Assembly (NCBI GenBank): GCA_905221605.1
Contig: CAJNDS010002001.1
Coordinates: 1,129,001 to 1,193,000, forward strand
DNA: 64,000 nt
Direction of reading: 5' to 3'
DNA from: Symbiodinium natans
Taxonomy: Eukaryota > Sar > Dinophyceae > Suessiales > Symbiodiniaceae
Made by a program: the position numbers and the translations under genes. Under the pieces are notes generated by a model. That model was given only the letters and a program-made list of their open reading frames with translations. It was not told the DNA's origin and did no database searches. Position 1 is the first letter of the stretch. Each line of letters starts with the position of its first letter. Shown in pieces: positions 42,570-54,330 of this stretch.

Positions 42570-44107
42570 TGTCCATAAGCAGGGGTCGTTTTGACCCTTC
42601 AGGGTACCGGTGAACTACGCAGTTGATGCCCTGTTGCCCAACGAAGATGTTGCAGCAAACAGACCTGACGCATATTGAGCCCTGCAACCCAGTGTTGTCG
42701 TGGTAGTTGCAGCATCACCCCTCAAGTCGAGCCAAATCAAAGACACTTCTGCCATGTTGACGTTGCCATATTTCTGAATATCTACTAGATGATTAGCAAG
42801 ACTTCTGTCGGTGAGGGGCAGGGATTCAACAACTGATCAAGCTCTGCGTGTCTTACAGCACCTGGCTCTGCTGGTTGCTGCTTGTACTCCTTGAAGCTTG
42901 TCTCCAGGTGCGTGAAAACCTTGAGCTAGAGTGTTTGGCCATGGAATGCCTCGCCCTTAATTGCCAACGAACATAAGCAGATGTCCAAGCACTGTACGTG
43001 GAGTACCGCTGTGGATGCTGAGTGCAAGGTCACGTACTTCCGGGGTTCTCTCTCCTTGCTGCAGCAGGCCGCTGCGACCTGTGCAAGCTTTTGCTGGGTT
43101 TGTGTGCCGAAGGATGTCAGGAAACCTCAGGCGTTGAGAATTCTTTCGGCGAAATGTTGTTTTTAGCAGGCTAGGGAGGCCAAATTTTGCCCTTCAGAAG
43201 GTTGCGCCTCTCTTGTTGCCTCTTGCAGCTCAGACGGGCAAGCCAGGGAGGTTCAGAGGCGGGCAACTGTATTTCGGAGTATGCCCCCGGAATGTTGCCT
43301 TTTGAGGGATTCGAAGCTTAAGGGCTTCCCGGAAAAGAGGTTTCACGGTTAGCGAGCCCCGCTGACACATTTTGGTTGTACAAGCCGAATCCCACTGGTG
43401 TTTATGTGGGCTTCTTGGTAGGGGCTTCACCGGGGGCCTTGCAGGCGCGCTGGCAGGGTGACAATTTGCTGCGCAAGCCCATTTCACTGGTTACATAAGG
43501 GTCTCGAAGCTTATAAGGACTTCCCAGTAAAGGTTTCCCTGTTGGCGTGCCTGGCTGGGCCATGGTTTTTCGAATCCAAGTTTAGGAGCTCTTCTTTCAG
43601 GCGCTCAGTTACGAAGCGCTAAGCCCGAAACTTCAGCTGCAATCTTAACACTTGAGCCCCTCACTCCCCTTGGCGTATGTTGCTCTTAGTTTGGTCGAGG
43701 CGTTGGGTCGTATGCTGTCCCGAAGATGGTGCTTTCATCCTGCGAGGGTCTATTGGACCAGGCTGGTGCGGCATGGTGGGTTGAATATGGTTGAATGCCT
43801 CCCCGCCATTATCCGTGATCCTCGCCGCTCTTTTCCATACAGGCAGAGCCCATATCGGACAGCGATGATGAAGAGAGCGAGCTGCTCTGACGCGCTGCAC
43901 GGGTGAGCTAATGAGTGACTGCTGGATGATTCGAGCAGAAAGGAGGTCACCTTGCTGGGCAAAGTTGCTTGTACTTTCCATAAGTTCTCTTGCTGATGGT
44001 TAAAACCCGAAGGCCTGCCGACAAGAAGCACAGCAAGTTCCAGCATGATGAAGTCACTAAAGTGTGTACAAGAACGTGTTTACCAGCATCGTTGGAGTCT
44101 AACTGAG
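42570..44107. other. Unassigned, with an imperfect duplication
   Basis: Segments near 43308-43358 and 43499-43548 share TCGAAGCTTA-AGG-CTTCCC...GGTTTC and look like diverged copies about 190 bp apart. An acidic piece (ISDSDDEESELL) after an AG at about 43840 may be an exon upstream of the kinesin. Otherwise I see nothing. Confidence 0.35.
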
Positions 44108-47085
44108 GTGCAGTTGTTTGCCGAGCCCCCTCGCACCTTCACCTTTGACGGAGTGCTGCAAGAGCGCGGCCTTCAGCTCGCATAGTTGCGTGTAAAATGG
44201 GAAGTGTCAAACGTAACAGTTTCTTAGAGGTCTGCGGCACAAGAGGACGTCTTTCAGCTCTTTGGCACTAGTGTGGCTGAAGCCTGCCTGAGTGGGTCCA
44301 AGCCTGAAGACAGCATCTCACGTTCAGTGTGTGCCAAGTTGGGGAGATCGACATTCCCAAAACATCTCAACATGCAATGAAACTTGGAAGGTACAATGGC
44401 AGCATCTATGTTTATGGCCAGACAGGCAGTGGTAAGACCCACACCATGCAGGGAGAGGTGGCACCAACCTCAGAGGCTTAGGCTGCTGCGTTTGCTGACG
44501 CCTGCTGGTGCTGACCAAGGACTCTGTCCAGTCGATGCACAATGGTGTGCAGAGGCGGGAATGCCAGTGCCTTCCAGTTGCACAGGGTTTCCAGCCTTGG
44601 CACCTGAAGGGGATTGATGTGTCGCATACTGGACTATATCTTCGCGGAGATAGGCAGGGAGCTGTCACAACATCAGTAGCAGGTGCCCTTGTGTGGAGCA
44701 GGTCGCCGAAATCAGACCGCTGGAACGATTCAGCACAGCTGCAAATGCTCGTGCCTGGGCTCTGCACGATAGTATGTTGTGCTTTACATGCCAAGCAATG
44801 GGCTATGAAAAATGTTCAGTCCAGTCTCAGCCAGGTACCTTGAGATTTACAAGGACTTTGCTCGGGGATTGTGGGATCTCCGTTTTGAACTAGGTGCTAG
44901 CCTGCTCAGGGTGCTGAAATCATAATCTGCAGGAGCAGATTACAGATCTGTTGGAGCCAAGCTCCACCAATCTGCAGATCAGGGAGGCCTGCACGTCGTG
45001 TGTCTTCCCAAGTGGCCCTTCTTTACTGATGTTGAGGACATCAATCATGGTGTGTACGTGGAGAAGCTTAGCGAGCACTCCGTGTGGTCGGCATCGGACG
45101 CCTTCCACGTGGTTTGGAAGGCAATCCGCTGCCCTTGTAAGCATGTTCAATTGCAGGCCCCCATTGATTGGTTGGCTTTCTTCGCTTGCTGTTCTTTGCT
45201 TGCCTGGATAGCTATAAAGTGGCCATGTGGCTATTGAACCTCTCTCCTCGGAGCCAGGTGCGTGTCCTGGGCTAGAGTCAACCCACCTTTACCAATGCCG
45301 CTACCAAGCTCGTTACACCCGAAACCGTGCCTAAATGGAAGTCAACATTAGGTCATGATTGTTAGTAGTTTGTCTTTCGGGGTATCAGTTTTCGATCTTC
45401 TGGGCTGAAGAGTGGCCGGCTTGTCCCGCAGACTGTCAGCACCCCAAGCATCCCGCATCATCATCATCGTCATCATCATCATCATCATCCAGCCCGTTGT
45501 GGACAAGATGTGATGGGGCAGTTTTTGTTCTGTTCGTCTGCTAAGAGCGATTAGTATGCAGCTTTGGCAAGACTCGGCCAGACCACCAGCAAAACCCATG
45601 TAGTGCAGTGCAACCCCCCCTTGTCTTCGTTGGCAGGGGCCAAGATCACACAAATGACTTCAATGACAAAGCCACGCCACCAGGGCATCCTGGGCTCCTG
45701 CATGTCAAGTCTAGTAGGTCTAGCAGGGTCTGTTGTGCAGTTCCCTTCAGAAGCACAATTTTGGCAGATGAGGTCATGTCTTGGCTTTTGTCGACTTTTC
45801 GATGTCCGAGTTCAAGAGTTCGGGTCCTCGCTTGGCGAAGTCTTTGAATCTCTCATCCCTACTGATGCGCCAGGGGCTTCATCAGCGTCATGTAGCATCT
45901 ACGCAGATGAACGAACTCAGTTCCAGGCAGGAGAAAGAGCCTGGTGTTGTCGGGTTTCTTTATGCCAGCTTGCAGGTCACATTCGGTGTTCACCCTGAAA
46001 GTGGAAGCTTCCAGTACCACAGCTGGTGGTGTTACCTCCACGAGAATAGCAAGGCAAGGTGCTATGACGGTTGCCGCCTTTTGCCATTGAAGTTCGCTGC
46101 CACATCCGAGCGCTTTTGAAGGCTTTAAGCTTCTTTGGCGTGTTGCCGCGCAGGCTGAATCTCATCGATCTGGCAGGGTCTGAGCGTCAAACTTTTGATC
46201 CACACCATCCTTCAGCGGTGCCTATCCTTCTGCCACGCCCAGCATGCTGCACCTTTGCTTCGCTTCCCTTTGCATGCCCTTCACCTGACTGTCCCCGCGC
46301 AGCACGAGAGCATCCGGGTGAAGGAGGCAGGTGCGATCAACAGAAGCCTGAGTGCCCTCACGAACGTCATCATGTCCCGTGCTTGCAGTAGCCTGCAGTG
46401 CCCGCTATTGCCTGCTTACTTAAGAAAAGCTCAGGTCCCTTTCGCGCGGGCGGCGCAAGGCCTCTGCCGCAGGGTCCGGGGCTCAAAACAATCGAAGAGA
46501 GCAAATGGAGCATAATCCTGCAACTGGGCAAGACGGTGCCAAGATCTGAGGCAGCGGCAGCCATTTGTGCGATATCGCGACAGTAGCACTGACTTGTTAT
46601 TTGTGACATCAGGGCCACCTGTGGATAATGATCGCTCTCATGCCAGGCAAGTTGACATTCCTTCTGCGAGATTCTTTGGGTGGCAACTCGAAAACGGTCA
46701 TCGTTGCCTGCATCTCTCCCTCCGTCACGGGCTTAATGTAGCTTAACGGCGACATCTTGTGGGCTGAGATCGACTGCTGCAGTTGAGTGTTGCGGAGTGT
46801 TTTGCCTGGGAGGCCATGTGTTTTGGAGAAACGTTGTCAACTCTGAAGTTTGCGGCCAGAGCGAAGCATATCCGCTGTGCGGTCGAGATCTTACCTTCCA
46901 TCCACCTTCATCTGCCCTTGATGTGGGTTCATGCAAGGCCGTCATGAACGAGGAGTACTCTGGCACCGTGGAGTCTCTTGTTCTCGAGGTCACCGGGCTG
47001 CATGCTTAGCCCTCGGCTCCACAAAACATGCGGTAGTCTGTCTGCAGGTGAAAAGTCTACGCCAACAACTTGACTTGCTTTCAAG
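44108..47085 (+). CDS. Kinesin motor domain gene, many short exons with GC-AG introns
   Basis: Microtubule motor ATPase. Exons read by eye: 44108-44163 (RTFTFDGVLQ), 44230-44295 (QEDVFQLFG), 44391-44457 (GYNGSIYVYGQTGSGKTHTM, the P-loop), about 44609-44675 (RGLMCRILDYIFAEI), about 44836-44853 (YLEIYK), 44933-44986 (EQITDLLEPSS), 45037-45120 (INHGVYVEKLSEHSV), about 45841-45926 (VASTQMNELSS), 45976-46053 (RSHSVFTLKVEAS, switch I), 46154-46190 (LNLIDLAGSERQ, switch II), 46303-46380 (VKEAGAINRSLSALTNVI), 46652-46722 (LTFLLRDSLGGNSKTVIVAC), about 46822-46878 (ETLSTLKFAARAKHIRC), 46938-46988 (MNEEYSGTVESLVLE) and 47048-47085 (KSLRQQLDLLSS, neck coil). GC donors lie at 44164, 44987, 45121, 45927, 46054 and 46879, and most junction phases match. 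All catalytic motifs are present. The sequence resembles KIF15/kinesin-12-like motors, but subfamily is not certain. A few small exons are missing from my reading. Confidence 0.9.
45462..45490. repeat. (CAT)n microsatellite inside a kinesin intron
   Basis: About nine CAT triplets with one CGT, lying between motor exons ending at 45120 and starting near 45841. Confidence 0.9.
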
Positions 47086-47499
47086 TTGCATGCTCAGAGC
47101 ACGGAAGCCATACCCTGCCATGCCATGTCAAGTATGTTGTTGCGTGCTTTTCTCGAGGTCGAGGGCTGGCGACGGGGGTGGCTTCCCTCAGCTTTCTGAG
47201 GGCTTTGAGTGGCTAAGCGTATAGGGTCAGCTGATGCCAAGCTGCCACAGCAAGTTTGAGGCCGGTGACCATCAGACCAGGGCCCCCGCTTCCCCTTCGA
47301 GGCCTCCATTGCCACAAAGGGGGAAGTGAGCGAAGAGGACTTGATATGACCCGGTGCCCAGGACGCGTGACAAGCCAGGCGCATGGGCGTTCGGAGGTTT
47401 CCTTTTGCATCTGGCAACATCTCTCAGCTTTTACGTGTGGAGGCAGGGAGGAGGCCTCGGTGGTCGAGGCGTTGCGAGCGAAGAGATTTGACGAACTTG

Positions 47500-49200
47500 G
47501 ACAGCCCCGCATAGCGCAGCTTCACGCGCCGTGCAATGTGGAAGTTTTCCATCGTGCCCTGTGAGGCTGCCCTTGAGGAAGCTCTTCAAGCAGGTGGCTC
47601 GGAAGATCTGTGCGCAACTGAGCCTGGACATTTCTGGACAGCGCACATGTTACGCCCACAGCATTCTTGCAATAAGATCAATATCGAAGCGCGTTGCCGC
47701 CTTCTGAAAGGCGATGCTTGTATGGCCCCAGACGCATCAGAAGGCGATGTCAACAATTCTTCTGGTTGACAGCACAGAGATCACCTCTCTGCTTCTCAGA
47801 TCTTGAAAACTCGTTGGGGGGCTGTTGGGAGGTCTCTGGGAGCCAGTCGCACAGTCCTTGAAACTCAACACTGGCGATCATGGACAGGCTCGAAATTCTG
47901 TTGGCTGCGGTGTCTGCCTTGGCGCAGACTTTGCATGACGCTGCTGAAGCACTGATGGAACTGTGCAGCACCTTGTCTGAGGCCTTGGATCGCGAACGTC
48001 GCTGCGAGCTGCGACGACACAAGATGGACAAGGTCTCGCAGTGCGCCGCGCTGTACCAGAGTTACCAGAGCCTTGATGGCTTGTATGGCTTGTCAAATTT
48101 CGCCTGCGCATGTGCCGCGCCCGTAGGTTTTCTTTATACATGCTTTTCAGCTTACACTTTGCCATCATGAATGTAGATGCATTGAGCCTCTCTCGGAATG
48201 TCAAGCTCTTGCCTCCCGCCACACAATGCTTCGACACTATGCCTCAACGTACTGCAGCACTGATTGCAACCAGCCACATGCTACAGGAAGTAGTTGAGTC
48301 GCTACATGGCAGATGATTCCAAAGCAAATATGTTGACTTGATGGCCTCCTTGGATCATGACCCTGGACCTGAGCACGAGGACCAAAGTAGTGAGGGCAAT
48401 GGGGTCGGTCACGCCGTTGTCATGCTGTCTGCAGGAATCAGGGCAATTTGCCTGTGGGCAGTCGAGTTCATCACGTTCTAGGCACGTTCTTGGGCCAAAG
48501 ACATGTAAGCTTGCCCCGATGGGATCTTGAAAGAACTCTCTAAGAAGCTCTCTGTCTAGGCAGCATCGGGCCCAGACATGGAAAGCAGGCCGGAGCCGTA
48601 TGGAGCAACAGAGAGGCGTGCACAGGCCTTCACTGCCATTATCGCATAAGGTCATCGCAATCACTGGCCAAGACCGCGAGTGCCACAATCACAGCACTGG
48701 ACTCTGCCTTCACACAGCTTCACACCGCTGAGTGTGGTTGATGTTGATATTCGTGCTTTGTGTCAGGAGGGCTCGACCCACTCACTTCGTGGCAATACAT
48801 CTAAAGTCGCGCGAAATCCAACGATGCGTGTCCGCACCTAAGAGTACATAACAGCAGGCAAACCTTGCGAAAAGAGCTGGGGGCATGCATGTCAGGGAAC
48901 AGCTTCAACAGTGGTTCGTTGCTCAAGACAAGCTCTTCGAACGATGCCTGGTGCGCCCTGTGCGAGTTTCTTCGGAAATTCTCACGGCAGCCTTGAACCG
49001 TGCAGCACCGATGCAGGTTCCCATCAAGCGCCTTCACACAGCCCTTCTGCTTACTTCGTTTGAGGATCGCTGGAGACGGGTACTGACAGTGGTTATTTCT
49101 TGTGCTTGCACGTGGCTGAACCTTTGCAGGAGCCTCGCATCAGTGAAGCAAGACAGGTTTGTGCAGAGGCACCTGTGTCTTTGTGTCCAAGAAACCATGT
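47500..49200 (+). CDS. Possible kinesin tail or neighbouring exons
   Basis: Exon-like helical pieces follow the motor on the same strand: DRLEILLAAVSALAQTLHDA and ALMELCSTLSEALDRERR (47882-48030, coiled-coil-like), LSLSRNVKLLPPATQCFDT (about 48182) and REQLQQWFVAQDKLFERCL (48893 to about 49016, ended by GTTCCC). They could form the kinesin stalk, which must follow the neck coil, but I cannot prove they are spliced to it. Confidence 0.4.
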
Positions 49201-50451
49201 ACCATGGTCGCCACACTGACGCAATTTTTCCTTGGCAAAGATGGCCTCGGTAAGCTGAGGACATCAGAGTGCGGAAGTCACTGGAGACTACTGGTATCCA
49301 CTTTTTTTCTCAGCCAGCCAGACACACACACACACACACATTCGCAAACACGAGTCTCGTAGAGATTCAAGGGCTTGGCCAGAATAAACTTCATATGCCA
49401 ACTCAACTATTACGACCGCAAAAGAGTCACCCATGGTCACTCAGGTGGGCTTACGCATGTTGATTATGACAGGCTAGCTCAGAGGATTCGCCTCACATGG
49501 ACGTGCAACGTGCAATGCCATAGTTAGAACACTTGTCGATTTCTGCCACGCTGCAGGCAGCTCGGAGCATCCGAGAGTTTCTAGGCAAGGTGTTGCTGTT
49601 CGGCGCACTTGTGATCGGAACGGTCTGCAAATGGCCACTGAGCATTGGAAAAGGTGGTGAACCTGTGCAGCTCAAGGCAGAAGGCATAGGTCCACTCCTG
49701 AAGACTACTGCTTGTATCCCAACTTTTTGGCGACCTGCCTGAAGCCACGAGGTTCCTTTGGTGGCCGTGTCGTCTTTGCACGGGTTCGGACCGAGCCGCC
49801 GGAACTCCTGCAGGCGCACAGAATCGCAAAGACGGGTTTCCGATTTCAGACCAGGGTGGTCAGATCCTGTCTCGTTGCTTCGATTCTGGAAGGCTATGCG
49901 TCACTTGCTCTGCAGGAGAGAGTCTTCCCCGTAGTTTCCGTCATTTGTCAGCAAGCTTCTATGCCGCTATGCCGACTGAAAGGATATTCATGCAGCACAA
50001 CTTTCCCATCTTAGATGACACTGGTCAGGCCAGAAGCTTTTAAGGGAGACTTCATTCATGTTCAGGAACGTGTTCAGGCACACTCAGGCAACGTGTTCTC
50101 TGCTCTGCAGGCATGGCTGGCCCCTGGCGAGGACCGGCCTGCTAAGCTCATGCGATGTCGCTGCCTGTGCGACTGAAAGGAACCGCGGCAGTTCAACGGA
50201 CATGCCAGCTTCCTCAAGGCGACAGAGCCAACGGTAGAATGTCCTGGTTGCAAGTTGTTGCACTTTTTGTTGCCCTTTCGTGCGGATGGAAGGTCACGAA
50301 AGCAATGGCTCACTCTAAGACTGACGCAGAGTCAGGAGCTTTGAATACAAGCCGTGCAGGGCGCTTTGGATACCTCTCCAGCCAAAGCACAGAGCCATAA
50401 GAGTTCAAAAAGGCGCTACGTGACACATGTAACTATGAATAGCCATTCAGC

Positions 50452-50582
50452 CGAGGTGGAAATCCTATCGGGCACTGCACGTGTCTGACGAGGAGCTCTT
50501 TGATCTTTTGGCCAGTGCAGCCATTATGAGAGCGCATCGCAAGTTTTGGGGAGCCACCGTGAAAGCTCTTATAGCCATGTTA
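50452..50582 (+). CDS. Exon-like segment, unknown product
   Basis: Reads RWKSYRALHVSDEELFDLLA and then SAAIMRAHRKFWGATVKALI, a compact helical piece after an AG. No family is recognised; it may belong with the exons at 51.1-52.0 kb. Confidence 0.4.
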
Positions 50583-51107
50583 TAAGCAGTGTATCAGCGC
50601 TGGCAACAGTTGCCTGGTGAAGGGGTGTGTTGTCTGCAGACTCCACGGGTGCCGATGACTATAAACTGCATGGATACGTGGAGTTTGATTAAGCCGTGTT
50701 CTGGGGCTTGAGTGCTTTATGTGCTTTATGTGCTTTGTTTGACCACAAAGTAGTGCTGGCTGGCAGGACATTGCCAAGTGGAGCAGCGCCTGTCTTGGTA
50801 CTCAGCTGTGTCGAAGCCTTGGTCGAGCGGAGTCAATGGAGTCATCTTGCTGAAGGAAATGCACAAAACCCAACTTCTAACTCTCTGTGTTGATGCAGGC
50901 TGTGACTTCGAATTGCTGTCCATTCTTGGGACGGCTCATGACGGTTACTACCCGCGGGGGCGCCCACATTGCTCGATGCTGCCAAAACAACAGATTGACA
51001 GTGGTATGTGCGTGTAGAGGCTTTTTTTTGTGGGCTTCAGGCGGATTAAAGTGGAGAAATTGCCTGGGGCAGAAAGTTCCATGCAGTCTGCCAGTTCCAT
51101 GTGCCAG

Positions 51108-52040
51108 GCATCGCACCTTGGCTTGTGGCACGTGAGAGCTCGCGTGGCTGGCAGCTTTGCCTCGGCAATGCAATCAATACCTGGAAGGCTGATGACCAGC
51201 CGTTGATGACAGTGGAAGATGCAGTTGAGCAGGCCATGCTACAAAATGTGGCTGATGCCCTTTGGTTACACAGTCAGTTCATGACAAGGCTTGGAGATCA
51301 GGAGCGCCCGATGCACAGACCCCTGCCCGGAGCCTTGTGCCCTGATGGGGTCGAGGTAACGCGAGGCAACATGTAGGCAACATGTGAAAGGCGCTGAAAA
51401 AGGCCTTCCACTGGGTAAACCATGATAAGGCATCCGAGAGCCTGACCGGCGATGCCTCTCAGGATGGCTTGAGCTTGAGATAATTCTCACTACGTAAGTA
51501 AGTGCAATGTACTGCCGTAGTTGGTAAGACTGGTTGGAGTTGCTGCTTTGCTTGCAATTGACAGGAAAAAGCAGAAGTGATCGTGCGAGACTCCAAACGA
51601 AGGCCGGACGGTTGGCACACCAGATCGGCAGGGCCTAAACTTGAAATTGTTTGTGACTGGCTGGGTTTGAGGGAGCAGATAGATACAGTGGAAGTTGGCA
51701 ATGTCCTCGCAAGTGCTCAGCTGAATGTATCCTCTGGCTTGCCATGGCATGCGGCCAAAGCCAGGCCCCGTCTGAACACAAAAAAAGAGCACCATCAGGT
51801 TGAAAAGATACCGCAAGTGGTGAAGCTCAAGTCAAGAACAATGCCTCATGTGTCAGGAGGTGCGTGTTTACATGCGCGTACAACGCTTGGCCCTCCCTGA
51901 CCCGTGACATAACATCTGGGTTCCGTGCAGAGAAAGTCGGTCGGGCCATTTCGTGGGCCCTTGTCAATGGCTTGCTGGGCTTTAGGACCATGGCCATGGC
52001 CCACCTGATCCAATCAACGACTTGCACGGCTGGCCGGGCA
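51108..52040 (+). CDS. Three phase-matched exons of one gene, unknown product
   Basis: Exon 1 (51108-51356) reads GIAPWLVARESSRGWQLCLG onward and ends at GAG before GTAACG. Exon 2 (51565-51859) starts after TTGACAG with EKAEVIVRDSKRRPDGW and ends with one extra base before GTGCGT. Exon 3 starts at 51931 after TTCCGTGCAG and the phases join to give GEKVGRAISWALVNGLLGF; its end is near 52040. All three are open when joined, which supports a real gene. The product is soluble with Trp-rich helices. The family is not recognised, and it could be a continuation of the kinesin tail gene or a separate gene. Confidence 0.6.
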
Positions 52041-52299
52041 TCCGTGTCAGCGTTCATATGTGAAAGAAGAGGAGAGGAGAGGACGGTGCTTTACTCACTT
52101 GAGTCCGTCTGCAAAACATCATACTGACAGGTTGATGAGTTTCACCAAAGCTCCTGGAACATGTACAACAGACCACGCCAGACCACTTCCTGCAAAGATT
52201 GGTTATGGATTATCGGGCAGCTCCTTTTGTTGGATTAGTGACTGTGCTCACGTCCACTGCCCAAGTCCTGAAAGACAGGTTTGTTCAGCGACTCAGAAA

Positions 52300-53005
52300 C
52301 TGGACGCGATTCAGGAAACCAGAGTTCAGGAAGCCAGGATTCAGGAAACTATGCGATTCAGAAACCAGGATTCAGGAAACTGCCCGATTCAGGAAACTGC
52401 GCGATTCAGGAAACCAGGCGATTCAGGGAACCACGCGATTCAGCAAACCACGCGATTCAGGAAACTACGCGAGGGGGCGGTGGGGGTGGGGGGGTGGGGA
52501 TGATAAGGTCCGAATCCGCGCTCCAGTTTCCAAAATCACCCGTTCCACTTTCTCGAATCAGCGTTTTTCAGTTTAACGAATCCGCGCTTTCCAGTTTCTC
52601 GAATCAGCGGTTTCCGAATCCGTGTTTTCCGAATCCGTGTTTTCCCCAAACAGTCTAGTGTTAGGGGTTCTAAATTCATTTAAGGATTGCCGACATTCTG
52701 AGGACTGTTGCCGGGTTCCTGGGCTCCTTGTCCCCTTCGTCTCCCTTTGTCTCCCCTAGTCTCCCTTCACGCGGGTGGCTTTGCCGGATTGCTGTGCTCC
52801 TCGTCTCCCTTTGTCTCCCTTCGTCTCCCTTTGTCTCCCGCCGTCTCCACTGTTTCTTTGACGTGCCTTTCGGTGGTGTAATTCCAGTTTCCTGAATCGG
52901 CCGGTTTCCCGAATCCTGGTTTCCCGAATCCGCGTTTCCAGTTTCCGAATCCGCCTTTTCCAGTTTCCAGAATCAGGTTTTTCCAGTTTCCGCATCAGCA
53001 GGTTG
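52300..53005. repeat. Inverted arrays of GATTCAGGAAAC and its complement
   Basis: 52300-52465 holds about ten copies of GATTCAGGAAAC spaced 16-22 bp. 52530-52640 and 52885-53000 hold the opposite sense (TTTCCAGTTTC-CGAATCC, CAGTTTCCTGAATCGG). The middle (52725-52850) is rich in CGTCTCCCTTTGTCTCCC repeats. The two sides could pair into a long imperfect hairpin. Confidence 0.75.
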
Positions 53006-53839
53006 GGTCGTCTCGGGCCTGACGTCTGGCAGGCAGCTTGCTTATTGCTGACCAGAGAAGCATGGATAATCAATGATGAGCATCATGAACAATGGCAACT
53101 CTTCTCGCAGTGATGCCAAGGTTGTGGCGCAAGTACGAGCCTTATTGCGACATCGGTTGGATTGCCACTGCAGTACTGAGTTGGTATGTCCATTGTGCTC
53201 AGGTACTGACCATACATGACCTGTTGTGCTTGGCAGCTGCAGAGACCACAGCTTCCCACTGAGTTGTTCAGGTTTTTGTGCATGTGCCATGGTCAGACAA
53301 GGTTGCAAGCGAAACCCTCACCATCGTCCAGAGCGTAGTCTGCAAGGCAAAAGTGATGACACTCTGACGCGTTTACCCAAGGCTGTGCTGCATAGTTGTT
53401 CTCCTATGGAGTTTGGAGTTTTCGGCGTTCCTTGAATCAGCAGAGGCTGTTCTCAGAGACAGCCCACGCATCCTCCTGCCTGGATGGCAGCTGCAGTAAA
53501 CTCAGCGGAAAGCGGAACGCCACGTGGGTTCGGGGCCATGAATTTTGTCCAAGGCCTGGATTGGGACCGCAATCGCGTGGAAGGTACTCAGTGCCCCTCT
53601 CTCCAAATACGCTGGCTGGAGGTGTCGGTTTCCAATTGAACCATGTCCTGGGAAGTGCCACGTCGCAACAACGTTCGTTTCGTCTTTGCAAACGGAGGAC
53701 TTCTTGTCTCAGCCAGCTGGTGAGCAGCTGTATGCTGACATCGGCTTTGCTACCTGGCTGCGCTACTGATTCACGACTGCAGCCCTCCCATGATCGAGCA
53801 CCATGATCGAGCAAGCCAGACGTCTTGCAATCGGCAAGT

Positions 53840-54330
53840 TGCTTGAGCCTCATCAGGTGGAGGATTCTCAGCAGCAGATCTTCGGGAGAAGCTTGGAAGG
53901 TCATAGCTTTTTTGGTGCAGCTGTTCCGCGGTTCCATGGTTGGCCAAGTCGAACACCCCTTCGCACGCCCCGCTCTTGCCAGCTTAAGTTGTGAAATCTT
54001 GTCAGGCTTGCGCACCTCACTGCGAGAGGCAGACGGAAGCTAGCTTTGTTGGTTCAAACACAGCATTCTACAAATGTTCGCTTTGAAATTTACGTCCTGT
54101 TTGCAGGCACTGCCTTTGGCGTTTGGAGATTTGCACATGGAGGTTGAGGCTGTGCGCAACATTAGCTGGTCCCTAAGATTGTTGCAAATTCGGGTGAGCA
54201 TTTTTACTTGGCTGGAGCCGAGGCAGACCAACAAAGACAGTCCTTGACACACTCCGCGCAGCACAGCCGGAGATAGTTGGCATCGAGGCAGTTAGCTTCA
54301 CAATCTTCACATTGCTTCAAAACGAGGGCG
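53840..54330 (+). CDS. Exon-like segments with one GC-AG intron, unknown product
   Basis: A segment ending at 54028 reads FLVQLFRGSMVGQVEHPFAR and then LASLSCEILSGLRTSLRE, followed by a GC donor. The next exon, 54107-54193, joins in phase and reads ALPLAFGDLHMEVEAVRNIS, ending before GTGAGC. A third candidate (about 54264-54328) reads PEIVGIEAVSFTILTLLQNE, but its phase does not join cleanly. Helical protein, family unknown. Confidence 0.5.
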
